A DNA stretch of 64,000 nt, from contig JACGWO010000002.1 of NCBI GenBank assembly GCA_034509735.1, positions 50,217,115-50,281,114 of the forward strand. The letters are read 5' to 3'. The translations under genes were made by a program, and so were the position numbers. Numbering within the stretch: position 1 is the stretch's first letter; each line of letters starts with the position of its first letter. This stretch comes from Sesamum alatum. Lineage: Eukaryota; Streptophyta; Magnoliopsida; Lamiales; Pedaliaceae. The notes under the pieces are model-generated. The model was not told the DNA's origin, ran no database searches, and worked only from the letters and a program-made list of their open reading frames with translations. Shown here piece by piece: positions 37,575 through 51,200 of this stretch.

Positions 37575-40500
37575 ATGGCGATCCATGGCGTCAGACGCAG
37601 ACGCGTCCTCTTTTGCCGCTTCCGTTGACTCCGATTCATCGGCTGACAGAAATCCCGCCGCGTAATATGTCTATTGCTTTATGATGTGCAGCATCGTTGT
37701 GTTGTTTTTCGAATTTGGTGCTCTTTTTTTTGTGAATTTTGGTGGTGAATTGGGTCGTGGAGCGATTGAGGCGCGTTTGGTTGCAGGTTTTGTATAATAG
37801 AAGGGCCGGAGACGGTACAGAACTTTTCAAAGATGGAGTTGCAGGAAATTCAGGATAATATCCGCAGTCGACGGAATAAAATCTTTTTGCATATGGAGGA
37901 GGTTAGTGTTTTTCAATATTTTTTTTGTTCTCTTTCGGTGGAAGACTAAAGAGAGTTCAAATTCTGTAACCTTTACACACACCACAATATCAATTCAAAA
38001 GCTGCTTATAGCTTTAAGATTTTAATTGCTCTGTACAATATAAATTTTGATTCGTGGTTAAATTGTAGGATGTTAATTTTTTGGAGGTAGTTTGATCTGC
38101 AGTTCTTCGTTTCTGGCACAGTTAGGTGCTTGATGGTTATTTTGCTATCATGAAATCTTGTAGGTTCGTCGGCTGAGAATACAGCAAAGAATAAAAAGCG
38201 TTGAGCTTGGGATTTTAAGTGAAGAGCAAGAGAATGAGCTTCCCAATTTTCCTTCATTCATTCCCTTTTTGCCTCCTTTGGTAATTAATTTTTCGATGCT
38301 TTATATGGGACCAATTGTTTAAAATTATTCACATCTACGACCTATGGTCGGAGTGATGCCTGATAAATGAGTTATGTGCAGAACTCATCAAATCTTAAAG
38401 AATACTATGCTATGTGTTTCTCACTTATTGCTGGAGTCATGCTCTTTGGTGGACTTCTGGCTCCCACGGTAAGTTCTACTGCACTTTGTTATGTTTCTCA
38501 GGCTACTGATGAGTTACTAGGGACGGCATCTTAGAGTTGGTTAATTTAATTTCCAATCAATACATCTTCATATGAGTAGAAAGGGAAAATAAAAATTCTG
38601 ATGGTGCATGTTATTGTTTTGTCTGTTCCATTATCCTGTCACGCTATGGAACATGATATTGTGAATTCTGATTATTGCATAAACTTGTCAAGTGACTATG
38701 CTTTTCTCTCACTATCTTGAAAAATAAAATAGTTTGGGTGCTAAAGTATAGGTTGAGTTGATCTGAGATTAGCATAATTGAATGTAGACAGAAGTAGGTA
38801 TGGTAAAGGCTGATGTGACATTTAACGACTTGGGAAATTGGTGATTTTCTCTTCAATCCTTTATTTGGTGAAGAAATGAGAGGTATTTTTGGTAGTGAAC
38901 TATACTTCTGAAGATGTTTTCCTCGAGTATAATGCATATTCAGAAATATCTGATGATTTTGTGCACAGTATAGGCAGTATATGACTCAACAATATCCCAA
39001 AAGTTTAACGAAGTGGGCTGACTAATAATCAGGCACTTGAACCCGATATGTTTAGCAGCTCTTATTCTTGGTCTTTGATCCTTAGTAGTAAAAGTAGACA
39101 CCTAAAAATAGTTAGAAGCTGAAAACAAAACGAGTAAGTGTGAGGATTGTCTATTTTGAAGTGATTCTATCAAATGGGGAACAAAGAAAAGAAAAGGAAG
39201 ATCTTTGTTGCACCGCGAGTGTTATAAGTCTCGTGTTCTAATCCTTGTATTACCTTTTTGTTACATCAGCTGGAGCTAAAACTTGGATTGGGGGGGACAT
39301 CTTATGCTGATTTTATTCGCAGTATGCATCTTCCAATGCAATTGAGGTATGCTTCTAGATTCTTCATATTATCAACAGTAGGATTCTGCATTTTCTCCTC
39401 TTGCTGCTCGTTCCATCAGATTACATGATTAGCTTTAGCTGTTATAAATTTTGTCTTTTACTACTCCAAGGATAGCATATGCTTCTAATATAGCTTTATA
39501 TAAGGGTTAAGAATGTCAGTAGTAGTTTCCGTTAACACTGTAGTCCTCTTGTTGTCTCTCTGGGTACTAAGTCTTGAATTATAGCAGGACTTTGTTATTG
39601 AATTTATCTGATTTTGGTTTCAAGTCTAAACTGTAACAAGACTGGGATTGGATAAAGAAATCATCTGTGCAGTTTTCATGCCAGCATGTCTTTGTGCAGA
39701 TGGGTTTATTTATCCATTGCGTGTGTCATGAACAGTAAATCGTAGCAGGACTTAGATTTGGTTAGATCCTAAGAAATTCTTCTATGCAGTTTCCGTGCCA
39801 GCCTGTTATTGTACAAGTGTAGTTTATGATCCACTGGGTGTACCAGGGAGGCAATCAACCATGAGTAAGTGTAGTGGAAAGGTGGAATGTGCATAAGTTA
39901 CCTCTGGTTCATCATCTGAGCTCTCCTCATGGAGGAGAAGTTGAAAGGCAAAATTTCAATAAATTGAAACGGCTAGTAGCAACAAATTAAAACCAGTTCT
40001 CTTATGTGAACTTAGAGTAGTTAGGTGATCCGTCCTGTTTCTTTTAAATTATATTGTTGGATTAGACCAATAATGTGATGGACAATAGCTGGTTCATTCC
40101 CTTGTAGTAACACCTGTATTTCACGAATGATTGATATTGATTCATTTGGGTTGCTCGATAGTATCAGAGTAAAACGTACACAATAATTTCAGAATAGGAG
40201 CACATATTCTGAAGTTTAGATGAGTTGAGGTTAGGGGTATTGCATATGAATTGACGTCCTCACTGAGAAATTATGAACTTTGTAGTCAAGTTGATCCCAT
40301 TGTCGCTTCCTTCTCGGGAGGAGCAGTTGGAGTAATATCTGCCTTGATGGTTGTGGAGATAAACAATGTGAAGCAACAGGAACATAAGAGATGCAAGTAC
40401 TGTCTCGGTACAGGTAATTATGTTGACATTAATTGTTGTAAATGTTAGGTCGAGGAGATGTTAAACAGTTATCTTGCTGTGCCTTGCGCTTGTTAAACAT

Positions 40501-41923
40501 GTGGGTTTACATGATACATGAATCCTTGCCCAGCTTGACTTTCCTTGGCTACAACTTCAACTTCTGAAAATAGATCACCTCTTATATCTATTTGGCAGGT
40601 CAACTTTGACTCGCATATGCTAGCTTTCCTGGTTTCACTGATGTCCTAAGGTTGCATTTGGATTGGATGATTTGAAATTATGAATTTCAAATCCTCAATA
40701 ACAAATCATTTGAATTTGCTTGGATAACTCTAAATTTAAAGGATTTCAAATCCTTCAATTGTAATTTTGAACTATGTTTTATATTTTGTTGAATATTGAT
40801 GGATTTCAAATTTCTTTTCAAATTGCATATTTGAAATCCTTTCATCAAATCCAAATCCGTCAATCCAAATGCACCATAAGTTTCCTGCTTGCATTTTTAT
40901 CAATGTCATTTTGTTTTTCATTTATACGGGGCACAGACATTCTCTTTAATTAAATATTAAAAACAACCGTGAGAATATTTTGCTGCGCTAGATGGGAATG
41001 CATGTGGATACTTATGAAACTTGTATATTTCTCAGGATATCTTGCTTGTGCTCGCTGTTCAAGCACTGGATCTCTTGTTCTTATTGAACCAGTCTCAACA
41101 TTGAATGGTGGGGACCAGCCCCTATCACCACCTAAAACTGAAAGATGCTCTAATTGTTCAGGAGCTGGAAAGGTACGCTCTCACAATTCTGGTCAACATT
41201 CATATTCACCTGTTTCTGATTCTTAAGGAATGGTTCTGAAGGTCCTGATTTATTTCTCGTGACTTGTGGATTTATTTCCTTCTCTCTGTTAATTGTGGCA
41301 GTCATTAGTATATATATATATATATATATATATATGGATAATTACAACACTCTCCCTTGTAGTTTGAGAAATTATATTTAATATTCATGATATTTATTTC
41401 CGTCTAACAAATAGTCTCTCCCGTTAATAAAAAATCACCGGGTTTGCTGATATTAGTAAAAAAACTTCTATATTAACCCCCATTTGACTTATAGGTAAAA
41501 AAAATTCCCTTGACTAAACTATCATTATACATTTTCACATGCTAATAGAAAATATGTATTCACCCTTAGTTGATAAAAATATGATTTGACTTGCAATAAG
41601 CCAATTGCGGGTACATTCAACTTTTTTTTTTTGCTAATATCAACAAATTCAACGAATTTTGACTAACATAGAGGTCTATTTATCAAACGAAAATAAATGT
41701 CAGAAGTATTAGATATAATTTTACAAACCACAAGTGGTTTACGTATAATTATATCAGACATTTGGGGAGGCGGTGTAATTATGTATATATATTATCATGA
41801 CTGATAGCATGTTATTGTAACTTGTAACCTACTTTTGTTTTGCAGGTCATGTGCCCAACATGTCTTTGCACGGGAATGGCTATGGCAAGTGAGCACGACC
41901 CACGCATAGACCCATTTGACTGA
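37471..41923 (+). CDS. OR: ORANGE protein, plastid DnaJ-like zinc-finger chaperone
   Basis: Chloroplast/chromoplast protein that stabilises phytoene synthase and promotes chromoplast formation and carotenoid storage. Eight exons, 37471-37661, 37787-37901, 38164-38280, 38382-38468, 39270-39346, 40286-40413, 41036-41172 and 41846-41923, give 309 aa. The N-terminus (LFSGRILTISHLP, KWRSMASD) is a transit-peptide-like region resembling OR rather than OR-LIKE. Then come FCIIEGPETVQNF (65-77), QEIQDNIRSRRNKIF, ELPNFPSFIPFLPPL, two hydrophobic membrane segments (near MCFSLIAGVMLFGGLLAP and IVASFSGGAVGVISALMVV) and four CxxCxGxG-like repeats (CKYCLGTG, CARCSSTG, CSNCSGAG, CPTCLCTG). It ends EHDPRIDPFD. 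Arg92 (CGA, 37869-37871) matches the residue changed in the melon and Arabidopsis golden alleles, so this copy is the ordinary form. Confidence 0.95.
40651..40876. repeat. MITE in OR intron 6
   Basis: Terminal inverted repeats GTTGCATTTGGATTGG and the inverse of CAATCCAAATGCAC, with further internal pairing of GATTTGAAAT-type blocks. Flanks CCTAAG and CATAAG share TAAG, a possible short target duplication. It lies wholly inside the intron 40414-41035. Confidence 0.65.
41308..41335. repeat. (TA)n microsatellite in OR intron 7
   Basis: About 13 TA units directly beside a foldback element that starts at 41336, as if the element had inserted into a TA run. Confidence 0.9.
41336..41783. repeat. 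Foldback element in OR intron 7
   Basis: Left end GGATAATTACAACACTCTCCC, right end read on the minus strand ATAATTACACCGCCTCCCC. Inner arms share AAATTATATYTAATA-type blocks. TA-rich sequence flanks both sides. A truncated relative is at 16240-16440. Confidence 0.55.
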
Positions 41924-42298
41924 TCAGGCGCAACTGTTGGCCATTCTATTGCTTGAAGATGTAAAGTATTTTTTTCCTACATGGTTCGCCCCATTTCTTA
42001 CCAAACACCCTATAGGCTTAAGACAGTTGTGACCTTACCTCAAATATGTTGGCTGTGTTGTATTAAGACCAAATCTAGTACTAATGCATAACATACAGCA
42101 GTGACAAACGAACCATTTATAATAGGTCTCTTAATCTCACATAGTAACCATTTAAATTCATACCTTCTTAAGTAAACCATTATCTGATTTTTTTTTTTCA
42201 AAAATATTTAAAGCTCAGATAATTGTCCAATAAATTCAATAAGGATGAACCAGCTAACGCATCTAATGAATTCATACAAGAGACATGCATCGATGTGG
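41924..42298. other. Convergent 3' ends of OR and the SRS2-like helicase
   Basis: Only 375 bp separate the two stop codons of oppositely oriented genes, so their 3' UTRs must be short or overlap. No other feature is seen. Confidence 0.6.
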
Positions 42299-45200
42299 TT
42301 ATAATGATTTATATTCCTCGATCAAACGAGAAGCATGGAGGCGGGATGTAGGTACTGTAGTGCATCCGAGGCTCTGTAAGTATGCAATCTGTTATTTAGA
42401 AAACACAAAACGGGGGAAAGGAATGAGTCAGCTTCAATTGAGCATAGTCCAAATCTGAAAGCGAGAACAAAGAATTCTTGCAATCAAATATGATTCCAGT
42501 AAAAATAATTCCATCATAATACACTTTAAACTTTAACAGGGAACTCATCATAACTTATCTATTTGGTAACAAAGAGCACATTAAACCATAAACTGTAGTA
42601 AGATTACAACTCACCTGTTTCGATGTTGGTTCTGATGTGTTCATCGCGCTCTCTATTCTTAGTTTCTGGAAATGTTCCTGAACAATAAAAAGTGTGAATG
42701 AATTTTGCATGACCAAAATGATAAGTACCGCATAACTAGAATTTTGAAAAAGGAAAAAACAGGTTTGTGATTTGCATACGCGGATATTCTACATACAGCA
42801 GATACTAAGAGCAAAGAGAAAAAAATAAAAAATAAAAAAATATTTGCTGCATTTGGGTTTACACTAGTAATTAGAACTGAATCAGAGCAGAGGGGTTCCA
42901 AGAAATTGAAATTTACGAACCTGTTTCTCTCTCATTAAATGAGTACGCTTTTCAGCTGGAATTTGCTCCCACTTCAGGACCTTATAGGAAAATTCAAGAA
43001 ATCGGGTGTGTTAAGTAAAATCTGCAACTGGTCTGGTCCTTTCTCATTACGCGCACATTGTTGTTTCCTTATTGAAGCATTCAGTATATTTGGAGATAGA
43101 AACTTACTGATACGGCAAAGTGATAAGCCTCATCAGATGTCAAACAAGACTTCAACTCACGCAAAGCATCCTGACAAATGGCAAAGGAGTCATTTCTCCC
43201 CAAATATGTTACAGTAACAATCTCCTTTCAGTTATAGCAATGAATATGTATGGAATAAAGTTCATCCAAACTTTCTTATGTAATAAGTGATATAAAGACC
43301 TTGGTGAAGGTTTAAACTAGCAATAGGGCGGTCCCCTTAATTTTAAACCCCAAATTTAACTTGTACATTCTTCATTAAGTATCAGTTTTAGTTGAGAAAG
43401 TCCTGCAGAAGGCATTGAAACTGAAATATTTAAATAAAGCATGCAAGTGGCTAAAAGTTTCCTAATTTCCTTTTTTTTTTCTTTTCCCTGCTTCAGCCTC
43501 TTGGGGTAAACTGAAGTTGCTCGCTCAAGTGAAACTTGGTCAAAACGAGAAGCAAGACAAGAGGTCAAACACAGTCAGGCACTTATAGTGCAAAACAGAA
43601 AAAGGAAAATTGAAGCGGAAATCAACACATCTTGGAAAGGAAAAAAGTAAGACATGGACTACCACAACCTTGTGTGTGCTTTTCTTGGCCCGCAAACGTT
43701 CATCAATGACAAAAGCTACCTGTAAAAAGAATAAGTTAGATAATTGAGTAGCACAATGTTAGATATAAGATAGTTATACCAGTTACCATCAGACAGTTGA
43801 GGAATAGCTCAGAGGAAGTGCTGAATGACATGCTCTAGCATGATGAATGCAGGGTTAGATGTACATGTTAACTCATATGGGTTGCTAATACCAACAATTA
43901 AGCCTCATTGCTAATTTACCACTCCCCACAGAAGAAAAGGTTGGAGAAGATGTTGGTTGTTAGCAAGAAATAGAGATTCAATATTAACTTGAATATGTAG
44001 GGAGGGTATTACCATTTATGAATTTTACGAAGACTAATGTCCACAACCTCATTCAGTATTTTCGAGAGTGGAAAGAGGCAGTTCAATTTCTGGATCTTAT
44101 GAGAGAACAACTTGAGCTCCCACCATAGTAACAGAAGATCACGAAGAAATTGTCAATCTAGGTTCCTCAATTACAAACGGAAATCAAATCAAAGAATGGA
44201 AGTCTTGCTGCTATAGAAGTTTGGGAACTGGATTCGGTAGTTGGAGGGTCAGGAATTATGATTTACCTTGCTAAGTAATCTCTTGGGGTCATGAAATGCA
44301 GGCTTCTTGGCCCATTGATGGAACAAAAGGGAAATGATAGCTCGGTCTTCTGCACTAAACCTGTAAACTCATGATGAAAAATTGAATTAAAAACGAGGAG
44401 GATTAGAATACGATTATTGCCAATAGTTCTACGGCATTCGGTTCATGACAGATGTGTGTTTGAGAAACACCTTTTCAAGAAGTTATTGCTGTTGCAGTTT
44501 TCAGGTTCACTAAGCTCTGTGGATGCTTCATTGAGTAAATTATCAACAGAAACATGCTGCATTGTATTCTTTTCAGGAGATCCTGTTCTGAGACTAACAG
44601 AAATCCGGGGAGTTTCTTGCTCAGTTTGTGGGTGAGTTGTCTCTGAACTAGCTGAGATCAGCTCTTCCTGCAAAATAAGAAACCAGATAACATCTAGATT
44701 ACATACCCAGAAGGATAAACAAATATTATTAGAAGACTGCATAATCTGAAAATAAAGCTATTAACTTTTCACTAACTGCTTTGGCTGGCATGTTATTAAT
44801 GTAAACATTTCCATAAACAACGCACCTATATTTGCTACCAGCCTCCCAATGATCACAGTATACAAGCCCACATTCTAAATATGGAGTTTTGTGCGATTAA
44901 AGTATGGTGTGGCCTAGAGGTCATTCATCTTAACTAGGTAAAACGAATATACAAGTATCTTATGTTCCTTTTTCTTCACAGACAACAAAGTCTGACTTAG
45001 GTGAAACGGAAATGATATCTGAGGAGACAAGGACCAACATAGAAGGCATCGTCTACTTTCTTATGAGTTATGGGAAATACAGGACAAATTGATATCAATA
45101 TTGATATTGTGGGCCGACCTATAGGTATCCTTCTAATGTATCTATAAAATTTCTCAAGTTGTCATCCATTCACTTTACCTAATGGATTGCACTATGGAGA

Positions 45201-48200
45201 CAATTGATTTTGATATTTTTCCTAGTTTATTCTCAATTTGACTATCAAACATGTGCATTGTACTTCTATGTACCCTGGAATGGTTTTGAATATCAAGATT
45301 TTATTACTGATGATTTTGGAGTACTGGATTCAGTTGAAAATGATATATAATATAAAGGTATGCAAGAAAGAGCAATGTGCTCTTCATGCACAACTCCAGC
45401 ATAACTTTTACATTGAGAAGATCCAATAATTGAAAGAAGGTTTTACCTGAGTCTCCAATAGGTGATTTGGAATTTCTCTAAGAAATCGTGATGGTTGAAG
45501 AACCTGAAAAAAGGAGTCCGCTGATGCTTAAACAAAGATTTTAAAGAGATAATGCAGAACTCAAAAGCAGTTTGTTGTTTCCACCTGCCAATTAGAATCC
45601 ATAATCACGTATAGCATGAAAAGTTTCTTGCGCGCTCGAGTCATCGCCACATATAACAAGCGTCTCTCTTCCTAACATATGTACTGCAAGTCAGATAATA
45701 AAGAATATTTTTGAAAAGCTCATCAGAAGGTTTTGATCCAAACACATAAGCTTACCTCAAGTGAGGTAGCACTCTCATTTAGAATGCCATTATATTCATG
45801 CAACAAGGGAATCTCAGCTTCATTTGCCTGGGTTTCCAAACGTTAGGTCTATAAGTGATAACAGATAGTAAACAAATGATTCCCATTCCTAATGAAGCAG
45901 CATTTTGTATCAAACTGCATATATTCATAACAACTACTATGTCATGTAACAGCCAGGACTTAAGCTACAGTAAAGCCAATAATCGAATTAGTACCTTCAC
46001 AATGAAAACTGTGTCCCACTCTAAGCCTTTTGACTGCAAAATAGAAATGACCAAAAGAGTTGTTGACATCTATAGCAAAGTTGCCATTTGCAGCAGAACC
46101 AAACTCCAAGGACAACAGCTAAAATTTATGGCAGTCAGAGTGCAGCAGAACCTGATGGATTGTGGTAAGGGTAACAGAGTCTTCATTATCATGCTTTCTT
46201 GAACGGAAATTTTCTCTTTCACGTCCAGATATATAGTCAATAAAAGCCTTAATTATAGTCATGCAACCTTTCCCTGCTTCTGTATTAATGTTGCCCCGTT
46301 CTGCAACAGTATGTACGGTTGTCAAAAACAGGGACACATCATCCAACAGATACTGCAACACCTGCATGGTAGGGCAACCCAATCATGGTTTGTTTACAAA
46401 CAAAATTATATTTCCCTCACTTGACGAAAAGGTGTTACCTTTAATATTGCGGCAAGAATATCAACCTAAAAATTACTCATACTGCCTAATGCATCATTAA
46501 AAGTGGAAAGTGAAGAAGAAAGAAGTGCGTACTTACAGATCGAAGATCATTGTCTTCATTCAGCAGCTTGCCTCCATCAACATCAAGAACTGCTCGTTGT
46601 TCAAGAAGGTATTTCTACAGAAGCAAAATTGGGAAGCAAAAGTTTTACTGTGCTAATAGAACTATTTGCAACATTACTTGTACCAGTCGTAGCAAACAAT
46701 GATAATAGGATTAAGAAACTGAGAAGGAAAAAAAAGAAAAAGAAAAAGACTAAACCCACCTAAAAGTTCATCATATATTGAAGAGAAAACTGAGATTGGC
46801 AATACATGAGAAGAAGAATTTAAAGATGACGGTATACTAAAGTGTGACTCAGTCACTCAATAAAAACCCACTATCCATTAGGTCAGTAACTATTAACAGT
46901 ATCAGCCATCGTTCATTACGAAATAGCAAATATCATCAAAATCAACAATAGCAATGAACAGAGATGGTATTACAAAAAATCAACTACAACTACACATCAC
47001 TTATTTACATGCATCCTTTTTAAACAGACAGCTCCGTAGAAGTAAAAACCAACCTGAGGTATCATGTTTGCCACAGAAGTGATAACAGCTGAAATTGACT
47101 GTTCCTGCAAGTGAGAAATGGTGAAAGAACAAGCTTATTAAGGTATAATACAAACGCAAAAGTAGGGAAAAGATCATGGACCATCCAAAGAATAAAAATA
47201 TGTATAGATACACAGTGCATGCCTTTCTTAGAAAGTTAAATATAACAGATGCAAGATCCAAGAAAAGGTAAGAACTAAAGTTTCACATGTTAACAATGAA
47301 GTAAACTTCATCTATCAATATATGTTGCAGCAATTGAAAATCCTCATACGATGAAGTTGGTGATCTTTGATATCATTTTGGACATCAGCAAACAGACAAA
47401 GAAACACACACAAATCAAGTTTAGTTTTGACTGACCCTATGCACAAGTTTTGATATCATGTCTAGAGTGAGCAGCACCTTACGCCCTTGCGTCAGTTGAC
47501 TCCTGTGATCAGTTACATGGTCAAAAGTAAAGAACATGTTCCAGGAGATTGGTCATGCTTCATGAGTCAATTGCAGAATAGAGAGAGGCATAGGGCACAA
47601 GAAAATGGAAAGACATATAAAAGTTCAGGTAGAGAATCTCATAATCACCTAATAACCATAATTCTGCAAAATATTGGATATACAGATACTCTTGTAGAAG
47701 GGGGAGTTTTTCTAGGACGCATAAAGCACAAGAAGATATTCATTGTTGAAAGGCATTTTCTCATGTTTGAACATTTTTTTTCTTATACAACTATATAAAA
47801 ATCACTTTAATAGGCTGAATCTGCATATTTCAAGTCAAAAACTTGTAGTGTTTAGTTTGAGGTCTTAGAAGTATAATAAACCTGATATATAATACACATA
47901 CAGCACCCGCAGGTCTTTAATTTTGCGTATAGAGCTCTCACAATGAGAGGATGGAGGTAATTGCAAATACAGCATTATCTTACCTTTCTGGGTATCTATC
48001 CTGTTTTCATAAGATAATCAACTCAGGTATAGACTAATAAACAACAAATAATCCTAACTGCTTTACAAATTATTCTGTCAGAGCATCTCTTCAAATACTG
48101 GTTACAAGAAAAGCCTACTTTACAAAATTAAAATTGAACAGCTGCAATAAGTTGAGAAGTCATTCAACATCTCAAAGACTATCTAGTTGTATAATTCTGT

Positions 48201-51200
48201 AGGGTATCCAATGACATCATCTGGAACATAGACACAAGGAAGTTACACCTAATAGGTTACTTATAACAGTACATTATCGGAATTCGGAAATGTATAAAAC
48301 CACCAACCCCTCTTATCACGAATACTGCCACGAATGATCAACTAGTACCAACAAGTGCATCAAAATAAACTTCTACATAAGCACAGTTGTATGAGTTCAA
48401 AATAATTTTTCTAAAACGAAATTATATAGCAAACCTCTTAAAGGTTCCTGATATCTTCGCACTAAAGATGTCACATGCTGCTGAAATAAAGCTGCATTTC
48501 CTTACAGTTGAAACCTTGTCAATGTGTTCAATTACCTGAAGAAGGGATCAAAAGTATTGAGACTGCAGTTGAATAGTCAAAGAGGCTTGAAGCTAGAAGT
48601 TGTCCCCTAAAAGTATAACCTAGTATAAATGGATGGTAAAATACTAGGTATACCTTCTTCTTTTCCTCTTTATCAAAAGGAAGTAAAGCCTTGAATACTC
48701 GACGAAATGGGCCATCGTCACAACCAGGCAACGTTGTACTCAGCATGGCTATAATGGCTCGGACCACCTGTTATGGAACAAAACTTGCTCAGTCAAAGAT
48801 GAATGGCCAGCAAGAATGGACCAATTGTTTTTGCAGTTTTGAGTTAACGTTCTTTACCTATTCATGTATTAATATGCTGAACCATGTGTAGGAGGACATT
48901 TGCCTAAGAGTTATGAAATATCTACTTGTGCCTATTTTTCCTAGAGTTATCAAATATCCTTGCATGCTTATATAAGTCTCAACACTTCAATTGTTTTGTT
49001 TAAACTCCCCCCTCCCCAACCAAGACCATACGTAAACATCACAGACAGTTCCACAGAAATAAACTGAAATGTCTGTTACCTTTTTGCGATAGAAAGCCAC
49101 ACCATGAATGTTAAATGGAATTTTTCTATCGCGGAATGCACTTTGGAATATTTTCCCTGTCACCTGTTCAAAGGGGAATAGAAACAAAAACTTTTTAAAG
49201 GACAGACAAAGTTTAACTTCTCCAAACTCTAGTTGTGATTAGACTAACAACAAAACAAGAATAACTTAACCTGCCTCCGGTAGAGAACAGCAATATTGCC
49301 ATGGGAGCACTTTGCAGATGAACCATCTGATGTAATCTCCAGTATTTTATCAACCACAAAAGCACACTGTGCCTCTTCGTTGGAACATTCCTTAATAGTT
49401 ATCTGATCAATATGATTCCAAAATCTAAATTAGTCACTGCAGAAAGGTAAAAGATCAGCTTTCCGAAGGATTACTACCTTTGATCCAGAAGAATTATCTG
49501 TCAGGACATCCTTCGACTTGCATCGTTTTGAATTATTTCGTATAAGAAATGATGCAGCTTCAACAATACACCGAGTAGACCTGTAATTCTTATTTAGTCT
49601 GACCTAAATGGATGATGTCAGATGAGAAGCATCATTATTCACTTCATCACTAAAAGTTGTAGCATTTTACAGATAGGATGGATACTTGAAAAACAAAAAG
49701 CATATTGTCAGCCTAACCTCTTTGTACATTGGGAAATCTTTTCTGAATGAATCAAATCCACAAACATCAGCACCATTGAAACTGAAAATTGACTGCATAA
49801 TTAATCAAACAAAGAGTACATTTTTTAAGAAAGCTAAAGAAGTAAATCCAGAAGAAAGAATTACAAAGTTTCTGATTGAAGGCTAAAAAGGATGAAATGC
49901 ACCTGATCTTCATCCCCAACAATAGTTATGCGTTTATGGGATGCAAGAATGCGCAACAAACCATATTGCATGGCACTTGTGTCCTGAAACTCATCAATCA
50001 CGATTGCTTTCCATGATTCTTGACACTCTTCGAACACTTCAGTCAAAAATAGAAATTAATATAAAAGACAATCATTTATAACATGTTGAATCAACACTTA
50101 TATATGTAAGATGGTATAAACCTTCTGGAAAATCCGTCAGTAGCTTCACAGAATAGCTGATAAAATCATGGTAATCCAAAGCATTACAAGATTTTAGTAT
50201 GTCGTTGTAGTTCTGAAGAATTATTGCCTGAAGTAGATATCAAAACAACATAGAATGCTGAGATAAACGAACAATAGCAAAAGAGAAAAAAAAGAAAAAA
50301 AGAATAAATTATTTAAGTAAAGCTTACTCCTGTCTCATCTCCCAATTTATGAAAATCGTCAGGTGACCTTCCAGCAGCTTTAGCCTGAAATAAACCAAGT
50401 TTGAAAATAAGTAATACAACCATGTGATGCACAAAATCTAAGCGCGTGGTATTTGGCTATCTAGTTGTAAAGGTAACTCAATTTTATGTTAGCATTTTCA
50501 CCATCTGGCCTGCTCATGAACACCTTACAATTCACTTTGCCATAAGCAAAAGCAGGACATTTATTCTCTTGGACAAAATGTACACCTCTGAGCCAAATAA
50601 AACATTGATTTTATACTTATTTGCTGCATTTATGAGCCCTTCAAGCTCTATAGATTTAACACATTACAGTGTGTATTCTAACTTTCTACCTATGGGATTT
50701 TTCCCCTAATAAATTGTACCTTATTGGTACACATTTGCAAGTATCATATAGCAGAATAGAGGAAGGATTGACCTTCATACTACTAGATCAGCAAACCTTA
50801 AAAGAACATTAAACTCTTATTCAGAAATGTAAAATGATGTAAAGGTAAAGACATGAGTACCTGGGCCACAAACTTCAGCCATTTCTTTGACTTGTCTTTA
50901 AAATGTTTAGGAGAATTAATATCAGACAACTCGTTGAGCTTGCAAACCTCACTATTGGCCCTTCTCTTTCCATCCTCCAACAGGCGGACAGCCTCTATGA
51001 TTGCTTTTCTCTGTTGTCCATGCCCATATATCAAAAAATCAGGGGTGCGGCCTAACCTATTGGATGAGCTAACATGTTAACACTTCTGTGAAAACATGTA
51101 TTTACAAGAAATATGACTGAAATTGATATGAAGAACTATATAAGAGAAGAGGTGAGAACATTACAGCATCAAGGGAATGAAACTCAAGTATGTTTGTTTT

